The position numbers were made by a program, and so were the translations under genes. The notes beneath the pieces are model-generated. The model was given only the letters and a program-made list of their open reading frames with translations. It ran no database searches and had not been told where the DNA came from. Below are positions 43,891-52,512 of a DNA stretch of 64,000 nucleotides, in pieces. This DNA comes from an uncultured Lachnospiraceae bacterium (GTDB lineage Bacteria > Bacillota > Clostridia > Lachnospirales > Lachnospiraceae), in NCBI GenBank assembly GCA_900544445.1, contig UQVK01000001.1, forward strand, positions 47,489 through 111,488. The letters run 5' to 3'. Position 1 is the stretch's first letter. Each line of letters opens with the position of its first letter.

Positions 43891-44406
43891 TCAGAATAGC
43901 TGCTCCGTCAGATAGCGGTAAATCTCCTTATTCTTTTTCTGCCAGTTGTCACAGATAGAGGCCGCAAGCTCCTCTGTGGGAACGGACAGACGGATGCCGA
44001 CCAGATCCACATCCTTGTCCTTCGCCACGAGCTGGGCCTCAAATTCCCCGTTTACCAGCTTATAATAATCACCCTGGATGGAGGACTCGTTGCGAAGCTC
44101 CAGCCGGTGGGCGGTAAAATATTCGCGGATGTCGTCCTTGATGGCGTCGCTGATGCGGTTTTCAAAGTAATGGAGGGTATTTTTTCCCTCATCCGTCAGG
44201 GAAAGCTGCGTCCGGTTCAGAATGGTTTTGGACTGAGCGAGCCCTGTTTCGGTCAGATCGGAAAATACGGTCTGGAGGGTGAGAAAATTGGTGTAGTCCC
44301 GGTCCAGAATGAACTCAGCGATCTGCGCGGTGGTCAGGGGAAAATTGACGCAGTTGAGCATATAGAGAACCATGAGCTTATAAAGGGTGGTCGGTTCCTG
44401 ATTCAT
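43891..44406 (-). CDS. DUF4364 family protein
   Basis: The 171-aa product has an N-terminal winged-helix-like part ('LYKLMVLYMLNCVNFPLTTA', 'QIAEFILDRDYTNFLTLQTV', residues 8-47, and 'LTDEGKNTLHYFENRI') followed by an alpha/beta C-terminal domain. It matches DUF4364, conserved in Clostridia and thought to bind DNA. Function unknown. It overlaps the upstream radical SAM gene by 29 nt, in an operon with malic enzyme. Confidence 0.85.
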   Translation of the reverse strand: MNQEPTTLYKLMVLYMLNCVNFPLTTAQIAEFILDRDYTNFLTLQTVFSDLTETGLAQSKTILNRTQLSLTDEGKNTLHYFENRISDAIKDDIREYFTAHRLELRNESSIQGDYYKLVNGEFEAQLVAKDKDVDLVGIRLSVPTEELAASICDNWQKKNKEIYRYLTEQLF

Positions 44407-45325
44407 AGCATTGTCCTTGTCTGATGGCGTTCTGCTTCAGCCTGCGGTGAAGCAGATTCAATACGTTTCGTTTGTCCGCGCTCCACAGGGGGGCGATGAG
44501 CAGGCGTTTCGGCCCGTCCCCGGTCAGTCGGTGAATGACGATGTCGGGAGACAGCGCGGCGATGCAGTCACAGAGGATGGAAAGATATTCCTCCAGGGAA
44601 AGCACGGAAAAAAGTCCGGTCCGGTAATCTTCGGCCAGATCGGTTCCCTCCAGAACATGAAGAAGCTGCAGCTTGATGCCCCAGATGCCGCAGGCGTTCA
44701 GGTGGCGGATGGTCTGCAGCATCATTTCCCGCGTCTCGCCGGGAAGTCCCAGGATCACGTGGACGATGACCGGGATATCCGCTTTACGTAGCGCTTTTAC
44801 GGCCTCGTCAAAACGGGACAGGGGATAGCCTCTGCGGATGTAGGAGGCCGTTTTTTCATGGATGGTCTGAAGGCCAAGCTCCACCCAGATAAATTTTCCG
44901 GGAAAGCGTTCCTTCAGCCGTACCAAGAGGTCCGTCACCTCATCCGGCAGGCAGTCCGGCCGTGTGGCGATGGAGATGCCGGCGATATCCGGCTCGGAGA
45001 GCGCCTCGGAAAACAGCTCCTCCAGCCTGTCTGCCGGCCCGTAGGTGTTCGTATAGGCCTGAAAATAGGCGATGAAGCGGCTTCCCGTTTTTTTATGGGA
45101 AAGAAGCGCCCGCCCGGCATCCAGCTGGGAACGGAGCGGCCCGGTCCGCTTTGCGGCAAAGTCGCCGCTCCCTCCGGCGCTGCAGAAAATGCAGCCCCGC
45201 TCTCCCAGCGTGCCGTCCCGGTTGGGGCAGGTAAAGCCTGCGTCCAGGGCAATCTTATAAAGCTTTTCTCCATAATGCTCCCGGCACCAGGCGTTCAGCG
45301 TCCGGTAGGGCATTCCATTGTCCAT
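44378..45325 (-). CDS. TIGR01212-family radical SAM protein (YtqA-like)
   Basis: The product is about 315 aa. The family's extended cluster motif is 'CPNRDGTLGERGCIFCSAGG' (C-x12-C-x2-C, about residues 32-51). 'SIATRPDCLPDEV', 'WVELGLQTIHEKT' and 'HVILGLPGETREMM' are further conserved segments of this Elp3-like group. Role unknown. The start is taken as ATG 45325, overlapping the malic enzyme stop; GTG 45328 is the alternative. Confidence 0.88.
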   Translation of the reverse strand: MDNGMPYRTLNAWCREHYGEKLYKIALDAGFTCPNRDGTLGERGCIFCSAGGSGDFAAKRTGPLRSQLDAGRALLSHKKTGSRFIAYFQAYTNTYGPADRLEELFSEALSEPDIAGISIATRPDCLPDEVTDLLVRLKERFPGKFIWVELGLQTIHEKTASYIRRGYPLSRFDEAVKALRKADIPVIVHVILGLPGETREMMLQTIRHLNACGIWGIKLQLLHVLEGTDLAEDYRTGLFSVLSLEEYLSILCDCIAALSPDIVIHRLTGDGPKRLLIAPLWSADKRNVLNLLHRRLKQNAIRQGQCYESGTDHPL

Positions 45326-46500
45326 CACCGTTCAATATTGGACTTCACCGCTTCAGCAACCACGTCGGCGACGCGGGGATCGAAGGCTTCGGGCATGATG
45401 TTGTCCTCGTTCAGCTGATCCTCCGGCACCAGAGATGCGATGGCCAGAGCGGCGGCAAGCTTCATTTTTTCCGTGATCTGCGTTGCCCTTCCTTCCAGAG
45501 CGCCCTTGAAAATGCCGGGGAAGGCCACCACGTTGTTGACCTGATTGGGGAAGTCGCTGCGGCCGGTTCCCACCACTCTGGCGCCGGCGGCCTTTGCCAG
45601 ATCCGGCATGATTTCCGGAACGGGATTTGCCATGGCGAACAGGATGGCATCCGGATTCATGGAAGCGACCATTTCCTGGGAAACGATGCCCGGCGCGGAT
45701 ACGCCGATGAAAATATCGGCGCCCTTCATGGCGTCGGCAAGCGTTCCGGTCTTTCCCTCCGGATTGGTGACGTCCATCATCTTTTCCTGCATCCAGTTCA
45801 GCCCCTCGCTTTTCTTCGAGAGAATGCCCGATTTATCGCACAGAGTTACGTTGGAAAAGCCATAGGAGAGAAGCAGCCTTGCAATGGCGATTCCGGCGCT
45901 TCCCGCTCCGTTGATGACCACGCGGCAGTTTTCTTTTTTCTTCCCGACCACCTTCAGCGCGTTGATGACGCCCGCAAGGACGACGATGGCGGTGCCGTGC
46001 TGGTCGTCATGGAACACCGGAATGTCCAGCGTTTCCTTCAGCCTTTCTTCGATTTCAAAACAGCGCGGCGCGCTGATGTCCTCCAGGTTGATGCCTCCGA
46101 AGCCCGGTGCGAGCCAGGTGACGGCCTGGATGATTTCCTCCGTATCCTGGGTGTCCAGGCAGATGGGAACCGCGTTCACACCGGCGAATTCCTTGAACAG
46201 GACAGCCTTTCCCTCCATGACAGGCATGGCTGCGTAGGGACCGATGTTGCCAAGGCCCAGAACCGCAGAACCGTCGGAAACCACAGCGATGGTGTTCGCT
46301 TTCATCGTGTAAGTATAGGCGGCCTCTTTGTCCTGTGCGATGACCTTGCAGGGCTCCGCCACGCCGGGCGTATAGGCCAGAGCCAGGTCCTCTCGGGATT
46401 TTACCGGAACCTTGGAAACGGTTTCCAGTTTTCCGTTCAGTTTTTCATGAAGCGCAAGCGCTTTTTCGTTCGTTGTCATCGTATTTTCCATATCCTCCAT
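45325..46500 (-). CDS. NAD-dependent malic enzyme (oxaloacetate-decarboxylating)
   Basis: The 391-aa enzyme converts malate to pyruvate and CO2 with reduction of NAD(P). 'LALAYTPGVAEPCKVIAQDK' and 'YTYTMKANTIAVVSDGSAVL' hold the catalytic Tyr and Lys region, 'DIPVFHDDQHGTAIVVLAG' the metal-binding acids, 'VINGAGSAGIAIARLLL' the dinucleotide fold, and 'FAMANPVPEI' the C-terminal signature. Short bacterial type without the phosphotransacetylase extension. First gene of a three-gene operon with overlapping ends. Confidence 0.92.
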   Translation of the reverse strand: MEDMENTMTTNEKALALHEKLNGKLETVSKVPVKSREDLALAYTPGVAEPCKVIAQDKEAAYTYTMKANTIAVVSDGSAVLGLGNIGPYAAMPVMEGKAVLFKEFAGVNAVPICLDTQDTEEIIQAVTWLAPGFGGINLEDISAPRCFEIEERLKETLDIPVFHDDQHGTAIVVLAGVINALKVVGKKKENCRVVINGAGSAGIAIARLLLSYGFSNVTLCDKSGILSKKSEGLNWMQEKMMDVTNPEGKTGTLADAMKGADIFIGVSAPGIVSQEMVASMNPDAILFAMANPVPEIMPDLAKAAGARVVGTGRSDFPNQVNNVVAFPGIFKGALEGRATQITEKMKLAAALAIASLVPEDQLNEDNIMPEAFDPRVADVVAEAVKSNIER

Positions 46501-46522
46501 AGCTTCTGATCACTTTCCTATA

Positions 46523-46551
46523 ATCATATAATATTTGTTTTTGATGTGCAA
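46523..46551 (-). promoter_or_regulatory. Promoter of the malic enzyme operon
   Basis: On the minus strand: TTGCAC, a 17-nt spacer, then TATGAT. Confidence 0.6.
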
Positions 46552-46580
46552 GATAAACTATTTATTGGACAACATTTGAT

Positions 46581-46609
46581 TTGCTTTTTTCATGCGTTGC
46601 AGGTATGAT
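46581..46609 (+). promoter_or_regulatory. Probable promoter of the aldolase-kinase genes
   Basis: TTGCTT, a 17-nt spacer, then TATGAT, about 80 nt before the aldolase start. Confidence 0.5.
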
Positions 46610-46688
46610 AGAACTACAGAGGTTTTCTGCGCATTTCGGGAAAAGAGGCGCGGAGGGCGCAAACAAAACAAAGAAAAGGAGAGAGAAG

Positions 46689-47636
46689 ATGAGCGACGTA
46701 TTACAGAGGATCTATGAGATCGGAATCGTTCCCGTCATCGCAATCGACGACGCTGAGAAGGCGGTGCCGCTGGCAAAGGCGCTTGTAAGAGGCGGACTTC
46801 CGGCTGCGGAGGTGACCTTCCGCACGGCTGCGGCTGAAGAAGCGATCCGGCGCATTGTGGCTGAGGTGCCTGACATGCTGGTTGGAGCAGGAACCGTTCT
46901 GACGAAGGAGCAGGCGGACCGTGCCATCGACGCAGGCGTATCCTTTATCGTCAGCCCCGGCTTCAATCCGGAAATCACAAAATATGTGCTTGATAAGGGA
47001 ATGCTCATGATTCCCGGAACGGCTTCTCCGGGAGAGATGGAGCAGGCCATGGGCATGGGACTTTCCGTGGTGAAATTTTTCCCCGCCGAGCAGAACGGCG
47101 GCGTTGCCAAGCTGAAAGCGCTGGCAGGCCCTTACACCAGTCTGCGCTGGATGCCTACCGGCGGCGTGAACGAGAAGAACCTTCTGGACTACATCAAGTT
47201 CAACAAGATCGTAGCCTGCGGCGGAACCTGGATGGTGAAGAAGGATCTCATCGAGGCGGAGAACTGGGATGAGATCGAACGCCTGACCAGACAGGCGGTG
47301 CAGACCATGCTTGGCCTGCGTGTGGACCACATCGGCATCAACACGGAGAACGAGCAGGAAGCACAGGCGGCCGCGAAGCTGTTTGTGGACATGTTCGGCA
47401 TGAAGGAAAAGGTTGGAAATTCCAGCATTTTCGTGGGCGAGAACGAGATCGAGATCATGAAGAAGATGTACCTTGGAAAGAATGGCCATATCGCCATCGC
47501 AACCCATACCCTGCCCCGTGCCATCGCTTATTTCAGGGCGCGCGGCTATGAATTCCGCGAGGAGACCGTGACGGACAAGGCCGCATACTTCAAGGACGAG
47601 ATCGCGGGCTTTGCGATCCATCTGGTACAGAGATAG
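46689..47636 (+). CDS. eda: Bifunctional KHG/KDPG aldolase with C-terminal VOC-like domain
   Basis: The product is 315 aa. Residues 1-205 are a class I aldolase cleaving 2-keto-3-deoxy-6-phosphogluconate or 2-keto-4-hydroxyglutarate, with 'EVTFR' (E41), 'VGAGTVLTKEQ', 'SPGFNPE' and Schiff-base Lys in 'VVKFFPAE' (K129). About 105 further residues start at 'RVDHIGINTENEQEAQAAAK' and look like a glyoxalase/VOC half-domain ('FAIHLVQR' at the end), not present in the usual enzyme. ATG 46689 follows AAAGGAGAG; the frame is open to 46581 but only through promoter sequence. The sugar kinase follows. Confidence 0.9.
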   Translation: MSDVLQRIYEIGIVPVIAIDDAEKAVPLAKALVRGGLPAAEVTFRTAAAEEAIRRIVAEVPDMLVGAGTVLTKEQADRAIDAGVSFIVSPGFNPEITKYVLDKGMLMIPGTASPGEMEQAMGMGLSVVKFFPAEQNGGVAKLKALAGPYTSLRWMPTGGVNEKNLLDYIKFNKIVACGGTWMVKKDLIEAENWDEIERLTRQAVQTMLGLRVDHIGINTENEQEAQAAAKLFVDMFGMKEKVGNSSIFVGENEIEIMKKMYLGKNGHIAIATHTLPRAIAYFRARGYEFREETVTDKAAYFKDEIAGFAIHLVQR

Positions 47637-47637
47637 T

Positions 47638-47739
47638 GTACGGGGAGCAGTTCTAAGTCCGCAAAAGACACGGACTAAGAACTGCTAAGGCCTGCATGGC
47701 AGGCCTGCCCCGTACCGAAGAATGACTTCGTCATTCTTC
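47638..47739. repeat. Three-way-junction hairpin cluster between aldolase and kinase
   Basis: GTACGGGG (47638-47645) pairs with CCCCGTAC (47708-47715) and encloses two stems: AGCAGTTCT...AGAACTGCT extended by AGTCCG/CGGACT (47646-47686), and AGGCCTGC/GCAGGCCT (47688-47706). A separate perfect 10-bp stem GAAGAATGAC/GTCATTCTTC follows (47717-47739), then TCGGATTTATTTT. It fills nearly the whole gap. It may act as a partial terminator or RNA-processing element. Confidence 0.8.
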
Positions 47740-47770
47740 TCGGATTTATTTTATGGAAAAAGGAGATACT

Positions 47771-48799
47771 ATGGCAAAAGTAATTACTTTCGGTGAACTG
47801 ATGCTGCGTCTGCAGCCCTATGATTACCTGCGTTTCGTGCAGGCGGATTCCTTTGAGGCAACGTTTGGAGGCGGCGAGGCGAACGTATCCGTTTCCCTGG
47901 CAAATTACGGAATGGATTCCCGTTTTGTGACGAAGCTTCCTTCCCATGCTATCGGACAGATGGCGGTGAACAGCCTGCGCAAGTACGGCGTGAACACCGA
48001 ACATATCACCAGAGGCGGAGACAGGGTCGGCATTTACTTCCTGGAGAAGGGTGCATCCACCCGCGGAAGCGTCTGCATCTATGACCGTGCACACTCTGCC
48101 ATCGCGGAAGCGACGGAAGCGGATTTTGACTGGGATACCATTTTTGAAGGAGCGGACTGGTTCCACTTCACCGGAATCACTCCTGCGCTGGGAGAAAATG
48201 TGGTGCGCATCTGCAAACAGGCATGCATCGCTGCAAAGAACCACGGCGTGAAGATCAGCTGCGACTTAAACTACCGCGGCAAGCTGTGGACCAGAGAGCA
48301 GGCCAGAGCGGCCATGACCGATCTGTGCCAGTATGTGGACGTCTGCATTTCCAACGAAGAGGATGCGAAGGACGTATTCGGAATCGAAGCGGAAAACACC
48401 GATATCTATGCCGGAAAGCTGGACAAGGAAGGCTACAAGTCCGTTGCGAAGCAGCTGGCTGACCGCTTCAACTTTGAAAAGGTTGCGATCACCCTTCGTG
48501 AGAGCAAATCCGCTTCCGACAACGACTGGAGCGGCATGCTGTATGATTCCGCAAGCGGAGAATATTGCTTCTCCAAGCTGTATCATCTGCACATCATCGA
48601 CCGCGTGGGCGGCGGCGACAGCTTCGGCGGCGGCCTGATCTACGCGCTGTTGAACGGAAAGAGCACGCAGGAAGCGATCGAATTCGCGGTTGCGGCTTCC
48701 GCGCTGAAGCATTCCATCGAAGGAGACTACAACATGGTTTCCGTGGCTGAGGTGGAGAAGCTGGCAGGCGGCGACAGCTCAGGACGCGTACAGAGATAA
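47771..48799 (+). CDS. kdgK: PfkB-family sugar kinase, probably 2-keto-3-deoxygluconate kinase
   Basis: The 342-aa ribokinase-fold kinase has 'GGGEANVSVSLANYG' (about residues 36-50, PfkB signature 1), 'CDLNYRGKLWTREQA' and 'DRVGGGDSFGGGLIYALLNG' (signature 2 with the catalytic Asp; the usual GAGD is GGGD). Adjacency to the KDPG aldolase indicates phosphorylation of 2-keto-3-deoxygluconate, the step before the aldolase in uronate breakdown. ATG 47771 follows AAGGAG. Confidence 0.87.
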   Translation: MAKVITFGELMLRLQPYDYLRFVQADSFEATFGGGEANVSVSLANYGMDSRFVTKLPSHAIGQMAVNSLRKYGVNTEHITRGGDRVGIYFLEKGASTRGSVCIYDRAHSAIAEATEADFDWDTIFEGADWFHFTGITPALGENVVRICKQACIAAKNHGVKISCDLNYRGKLWTREQARAAMTDLCQYVDVCISNEEDAKDVFGIEAENTDIYAGKLDKEGYKSVAKQLADRFNFEKVAITLRESKSASDNDWSGMLYDSASGEYCFSKLYHLHIIDRVGGGDSFGGGLIYALLNGKSTQEAIEFAVAASALKHSIEGDYNMVSVAEVEKLAGGDSSGRVQR

Positions 48800-48852
48800 A
48801 TTTGAAAAAAGCTGTGATCCTCCGGTAAACTGGCGGATGGCGGCACTGGGAT

Positions 48853-48890
48853 CTCCGGGCAGACAAAAAGAGCTGTCCGGAGGTTTTTTT
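48853..48890 (+). terminator. Intrinsic terminator after the sugar kinase
   Basis: CTCCGG/CCGGAG stem with inner CAG/CTG pairs, followed by GTTTTTTT. Confidence 0.7.
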
Positions 48891-48899
48891 AAAAAACTC

Positions 48900-48928
48900 T
48901 TCCTATTTTTGCAAATCTGTTATATAAT
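48900..48928 (+). promoter_or_regulatory. Probable rho promoter
   Basis: TTCCTA, a 17-nt spacer, then TATAAT (48923-48928). The -35 is poor. Confidence 0.45.
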
Positions 48929-49196
48929 GAAGCGATGGAAATTTGTCAGATTCAGTTTCCTATAAAAACATATCTCGCTGGCGCCTGACAGACAGGAGCC
49001 ATTGAACAGGCGTAAGAAAAGGGAAGCGTGTCTCGATGAGGAGGCTTCCTGTCATGCCGGATATCTATGTTTTATTTCCCTGTATAAGGAATGACAAATC
49101 AAAAAAAGAATGTGGAAGCGTTTTCGGCATATGCCGGAGCGTATTTCAGATTTCCTGAAAACCTGAAAGGAACGGAATACAAAACGGAGGAACAGT

Positions 49197-50996
49197 ATGA
49201 GCAGTTCGGGAATGAGAGAAAAGTATCAGTCTCTTGCGTTGACGGATCTCAAGGAAATTGCCAAATCCCGCGGGATCAAAGGGACCTCATCCATGAAAAA
49301 GGCGGATGTGATCGAGGCGATGCTGGCGCTCGATGAAAAGGAAAGCCAGAATGCCGTGCCGGCCGTGCAGGAAAAGAAGCCGGCTGCGCAGAAAAATACA
49401 CAGCCCCGCAGAACAGCGGCGGCCCATAGATCGGAAAGTGCGCAGAACGGGAAAAGCGAGTCCGCAGAACCGGGCAGGACGGAAGCAGCAGAAGGCAAAG
49501 GAGAAGAAAAAGCGGAACGGAGAACGGAGAGCCGGGAGGCGCAGAAGGCGGAAGAGAGGCAGACGGAGAATGGGCCGGAGCACAGGAATCCCGCAAGAAT
49601 TGTGAGGAACGCCGGTTCCGCGCCTGCGGCGAGAGGCATGGAACGGAAAGGGGTGCGCCGGTTCACGCAGACGCAGCAGACAGCAGGGCAGGCCCAGAAC
49701 CATATACAGAGCCATTCCCAGCCGCAGAATGCTCAGTATGCTCCCGGAACAGCGGCTTCGGCTGCCGTCGCGCAGAATGCCGGCAGCGCACCCTCCGGAA
49801 GCGCTGCGGCACAGAATGAAGCGGCGGCAGTACAGATATCGGCGGAGGAGGGCTTCCCTGCCGAACTGGACAGCGGCGTTTCTGCAAACGGAATTCTGGA
49901 GGTTATGCCGGACGGCTACGGTTTTATCCGCTGTGCCAATTACCTTCCCGGCGAGAATGACGTCTATGTGGCGCCCAGTCAGATCCGCCGGTTCGGGCTC
50001 AAGACCGGAGATATCATCGTGGGAAACACCCGCGTGAAGACCCAGAATGAGAAATTCAGCGCCCTGCTCTATGTCAAGAGCATCAACGGATACGCGCCGG
50101 AAGTCGCCGCAAAGAGATGCAGCTTTGAAGACATGACGCCGATCTTCCCGGAGGAAAGGATCAGCCTGGAGCTTTCCCGTTCCTCGGTGGCCATGCGCAT
50201 CATGGATCTGATCAGCCCGGTGGGAAAGGGGCAGAGAGGAATGATTGTCTCCCCTCCGAAGGCCGGTAAAACCACCCTGTTGAAGCAGGTTGCCCAGTCG
50301 GTGAAGACGAACAATCCCGACATGCATCTGATCATCCTTCTGATTGACGAACGTCCGGAGGAAGTGACGGACTTCCGGGAAGCGATTGAAGGCCCGAACG
50401 TGGAAGTGATCTATTCCACCTTTGACGAGCTTCCGGAGCATCACAAGCGGGTGTCTGAAATGGTGATTGAGCGCGCAAAGCGCCTCGTGGAGCATAAAAA
50501 AGACGTGATGATCCTTCTTGACAGCATCACGCGTCTGACCCGTGCCTACAACCTGGTAATCCCGCCCAGCGGACGGACGCTCTCCGGTGGTCTCGACCCG
50601 GCGGCCCTTCACATGCCCAAGCGTTTCTTCGGCGCTGCGAGAAACATGAGAGAGGGCGGAAGCCTGACCATCCTGGCGACGGCTCTGGTGGATACGGGAA
50701 GCAGGATGGACGACGTGATCTACGAGGAATTCAAGGGTACCGGCAATATGGAAATCGTCCTGGACCGCAAGCTTTCCGAAAGAAGGGTGTTCCCGGCCAT
50801 CGATATTCCGAAATCCAGTACAAGAAGAGAGGATCTGCTCCTTTCGCCGGAAGAGCTGGAGGCAACGGGAATCCTGCGCAAGGCGCTCAACGGCCTGAAA
50901 CCCGAGGAGGCTGTGGACAAGATCCTGGACATGTTCACAAAGACCAGAAGCAATACCGATTTCGTCAACGTGGTCAGAAAGATGAAAATTCTGTAA
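49197..50996 (+). CDS. rho: Transcription termination factor Rho with long disordered insertion
   Basis: The 599-aa ring helicase terminates transcription. Residues 1-47 are the N-terminal helical domain ('[20 protein letters not shown]'). Residues about 50-220 are low-complexity, rich in A, Q, E, S and N. The RNA-binding cold-shock fold starts near 225 ('[20 protein letters not shown]'). The ATPase has Walker A '[13 protein letters not shown]' (about 350), '[14 protein letters not shown]', Walker B '[16 protein letters not shown]' and Q-loop '[13 protein letters not shown]'. Typical Rho is about 420 aa; the insertion explains the difference. RBS GGAGGA. Confidence 0.94.
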   Translation: MSSSGMREKYQSLALTDLKEIAKSRGIKGTSSMKKADVIEAMLALDEKESQNAVPAVQEKKPAAQKNTQPRRTAAAHRSESAQNGKSESAEPGRTEAAEGKGEEKAERRTESREAQKAEERQTENGPEHRNPARIVRNAGSAPAARGMERKGVRRFTQTQQTAGQAQNHIQSHSQPQNAQYAPGTAASAAVAQNAGSAPSGSAAAQNEAAAVQISAEEGFPAELDSGVSANGILEVMPDGYGFIRCANYLPGENDVYVAPSQIRRFGLKTGDIIVGNTRVKTQNEKFSALLYVKSINGYAPEVAAKRCSFEDMTPIFPEERISLELSRSSVAMRIMDLISPVGKGQRGMIVSPPKAGKTTLLKQVAQSVKTNNPDMHLIILLIDERPEEVTDFREAIEGPNVEVIYSTFDELPEHHKRVSEMVIERAKRLVEHKKDVMILLDSITRLTRAYNLVIPPSGRTLSGGLDPAALHMPKRFFGAARNMREGGSLTILATALVDTGSRMDDVIYEEFKGTGNMEIVLDRKLSERRVFPAIDIPKSSTRREDLLLSPEELEATGILRKALNGLKPEEAVDKILDMFTKTRSNTDFVNVVRKMKIL

Positions 50997-51015
50997 TTTT
51001 ACCGCAAAATCGGGC

Positions 51016-51044
51016 TTGCGCTCAGGCGAAAGCTATGCTACAAT
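51016..51044 (+). promoter_or_regulatory. Promoter of rpmE
   Basis: TTGCGC, a 17-nt spacer, then TACAAT. Confidence 0.55.
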
Positions 51045-51065
51045 GAAAAAGCTGTTTACAGAATT

Positions 51066-51095
51066 GGAACAGCTGTGTTCCGGCGTATGCCGGAA
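51066..51095 (+). promoter_or_regulatory. Overlapping alternative hairpins in the rpmE leader
   Basis: GGAACA/TGTTCC (51066-51071/51076-51081) and TTCCGGC/GCCGGAA (51078-51084/51089-51095) share the bases TTCC, so only one stem can form. This could be an autoregulatory ribosomal-protein leader. Confidence 0.4.
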
Positions 51096-51166
51096 GGATC
51101 CGTTTCGACGGGTCAGTGGATGAGAACGAATTAAGAACCAGGAAAAAATAGAAGAGGTGAAGAGCG

Positions 51167-51379
51167 ATGAAAGAAGGACTGCATCCTGAGTACTATCAGG
51201 CAACCGTAACCTGTAACTGCGGAAACACGTTTGTAACGGGCTCCACCAAGCCGGAGCTGCACGTGGAAGTATGTTCCAAGTGCCATCCGTTCTATACCGG
51301 TCAGCAGAAGGCTGCTCAGGCCCGCGGACGTATTGACAAGTTCAACAAGAAGTACGGCGTGGGAACGGCTCAGAACTAA
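51167..51379 (+). CDS. rpmE: 50S ribosomal protein L31, zinc-binding type
   Basis: The 70-aa large-subunit protein has '[20 protein letters not shown]' and '[15 protein letters not shown]', which give the C-x-C...C-x2-C zinc ligands of the C+ form. Length is normal. The RBS is GAGGTGAAG. Position directly after rho is conserved in Firmicutes. Confidence 0.97.
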   Translation: MKEGLHPEYYQATVTCNCGNTFVTGSTKPELHVEVCSKCHPFYTGQQKAAQARGRIDKFNKKYGVGTAQN

Positions 51380-51407
51380 GAGCGGGAATAGGAAGACGGA
51401 ATTTTTC

Positions 51408-51455
51408 CGTGAAAAAAGGTTGAGGTGTAATAATCTCAACCTTTTTTATCACGGA
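51408..51455 (+). terminator. Intrinsic terminator after rpmE
   Basis: AAAAAAGGTTGAG (51412-51424) and its exact complement (51435-51447) form the stem, extended outward by CCGTGA/TCACGG with a bulge. The U tract is within the 3' arm. Confidence 0.85.
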
Positions 51456-51498
51456 AATTTGCCTGCGGGACGTGCAGCAGGAGCAATGGAGGAATGAA

Positions 51499-52512
51499 AT
51501 GGGCACGAAAAAATGCGGACATTATTCCGGGATCGGCGGACAGGCGGTTCTGGAAGGCGTCATGATGAAAAACAAAGAGGAATATGCCGTATCTGTGCGC
51601 AGACCGGACGGCGTGATTGAGACAAAGAAGGAAAAATATGAAGGCGTCTGGGGCGGGAAAAAGATTGTGAAGCTTCCTTTTATCCGGGGCGTTTTCTCTT
51701 TTATAGATTCCATGGTGCTGGGAATGCAGACGCTGACCTGGTCCGCCAGCTTTTATGAGGACGAGGAAGCAGAGGAAACGAAGGCGGACGCGGTGCTGGA
51801 TAAGGTGACAAAGGGAAATGCGGAAAAATTTCTCATGGGGCTGACGGTGGCTTTTTCCGTCATTCTTGCGGTGGCGATTTTCATCGCCCTGCCTTTCGGC
51901 ATCAGCCTCCTTTTTCAGAAATTCATTCGGAATGCGTCCCTGCTCGCCATTCTGGAGGGGCTGGTGAGACTTGCCATTTTCCTGATTTATGTGGCTGCCA
52001 TCGCCTCCATGAAGGATATCCGCAGGGTTTATCAGTACCATGGAGCGGAGCATAAGTGCATCAACTGCCTGGAGCACGGGCGGGAGCTGACTGTGAAAAA
52101 TGTGATGAAAAGTTCCAGGTTTCATAAACGCTGTGGAACGAGCTTTCTTCTGTTCGTGGTCCTGATCAGCATTCTGCTGTTCATGGTCATCCGGGTAGAG
52201 AATCCGGCGCTCAGGCTGGGACTGCGCATTCTGCTCATTCCTGTGATCGCGGGCATTTCCTATGAGGTGCTCCGCCTGGCCGGAAGAACGGACAATGCGT
52301 TTATCAATCTGATTTCCAGACCCGGGCTGTGGCTGCAGAGGCTGACTACCAGAGAGCCGGACGAGAGCATGATCGAAGTGGCGATCGCTTCGGTGGAGGC
52401 GGTCTTTGACTGGAAGGCTTATCTGAGAGATGAATTCGCTTATCACTTTGACGGAGAAGCGGAAGGCGAAAACGCGGACTCTGGAAGCGTTGCAGAAGGC
52501 GGCGCATTATGA
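51499..52512 (+). CDS. DUF1385 membrane protein
   Basis: The 337-aa product has the family opening 'SGIGGQAVLEGVMMKNKEEY' (about residues 9-28), 'LPFIRGVFSFIDSMVLGMQT', then four to five membrane helices, with 'RVYQYHGAEHKCINCLEHGR' (about 178-197) holding conserved His, Glu and Cys between helices. Function unknown; the gene commonly sits next to prmC and prfA. ATG 51499 follows GGAGGAAT. Its stop overlaps the prmC start as ATGA. Confidence 0.9.
   Translation: MGTKKCGHYSGIGGQAVLEGVMMKNKEEYAVSVRRPDGVIETKKEKYEGVWGGKKIVKLPFIRGVFSFIDSMVLGMQTLTWSASFYEDEEAEETKADAVLDKVTKGNAEKFLMGLTVAFSVILAVAIFIALPFGISLLFQKFIRNASLLAILEGLVRLAIFLIYVAAIASMKDIRRVYQYHGAEHKCINCLEHGRELTVKNVMKSSRFHKRCGTSFLLFVVLISILLFMVIRVENPALRLGLRILLIPVIAGISYEVLRLAGRTDNAFINLISRPGLWLQRLTTREPDESMIEVAIASVEAVFDWKAYLRDEFAYHFDGEAEGENADSGSVAEGGAL

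Larger units (their letters stand above)
48800..49196. other. Intergenic region: kinase terminator and long rho leader
   Basis: It holds the terminator at 48853-48890, a probable promoter at 48900-48928 and a leader of about 265 nt before rho. The leader contains long-range pairs CGCCTG/CAGGCG and GGAAGC/GCTTCC near 48990-49055. A frame at 49091 overlaps rho and lacks a proper RBS, so it is not called. Confidence 0.55.

Noticed and set aside
49091..49336. 81-codon ORF upstream of and overlapping rho
   Set aside because: Overlaps the rho start by 140 nt in another frame, lacks spacing for its RBS and has no family character.
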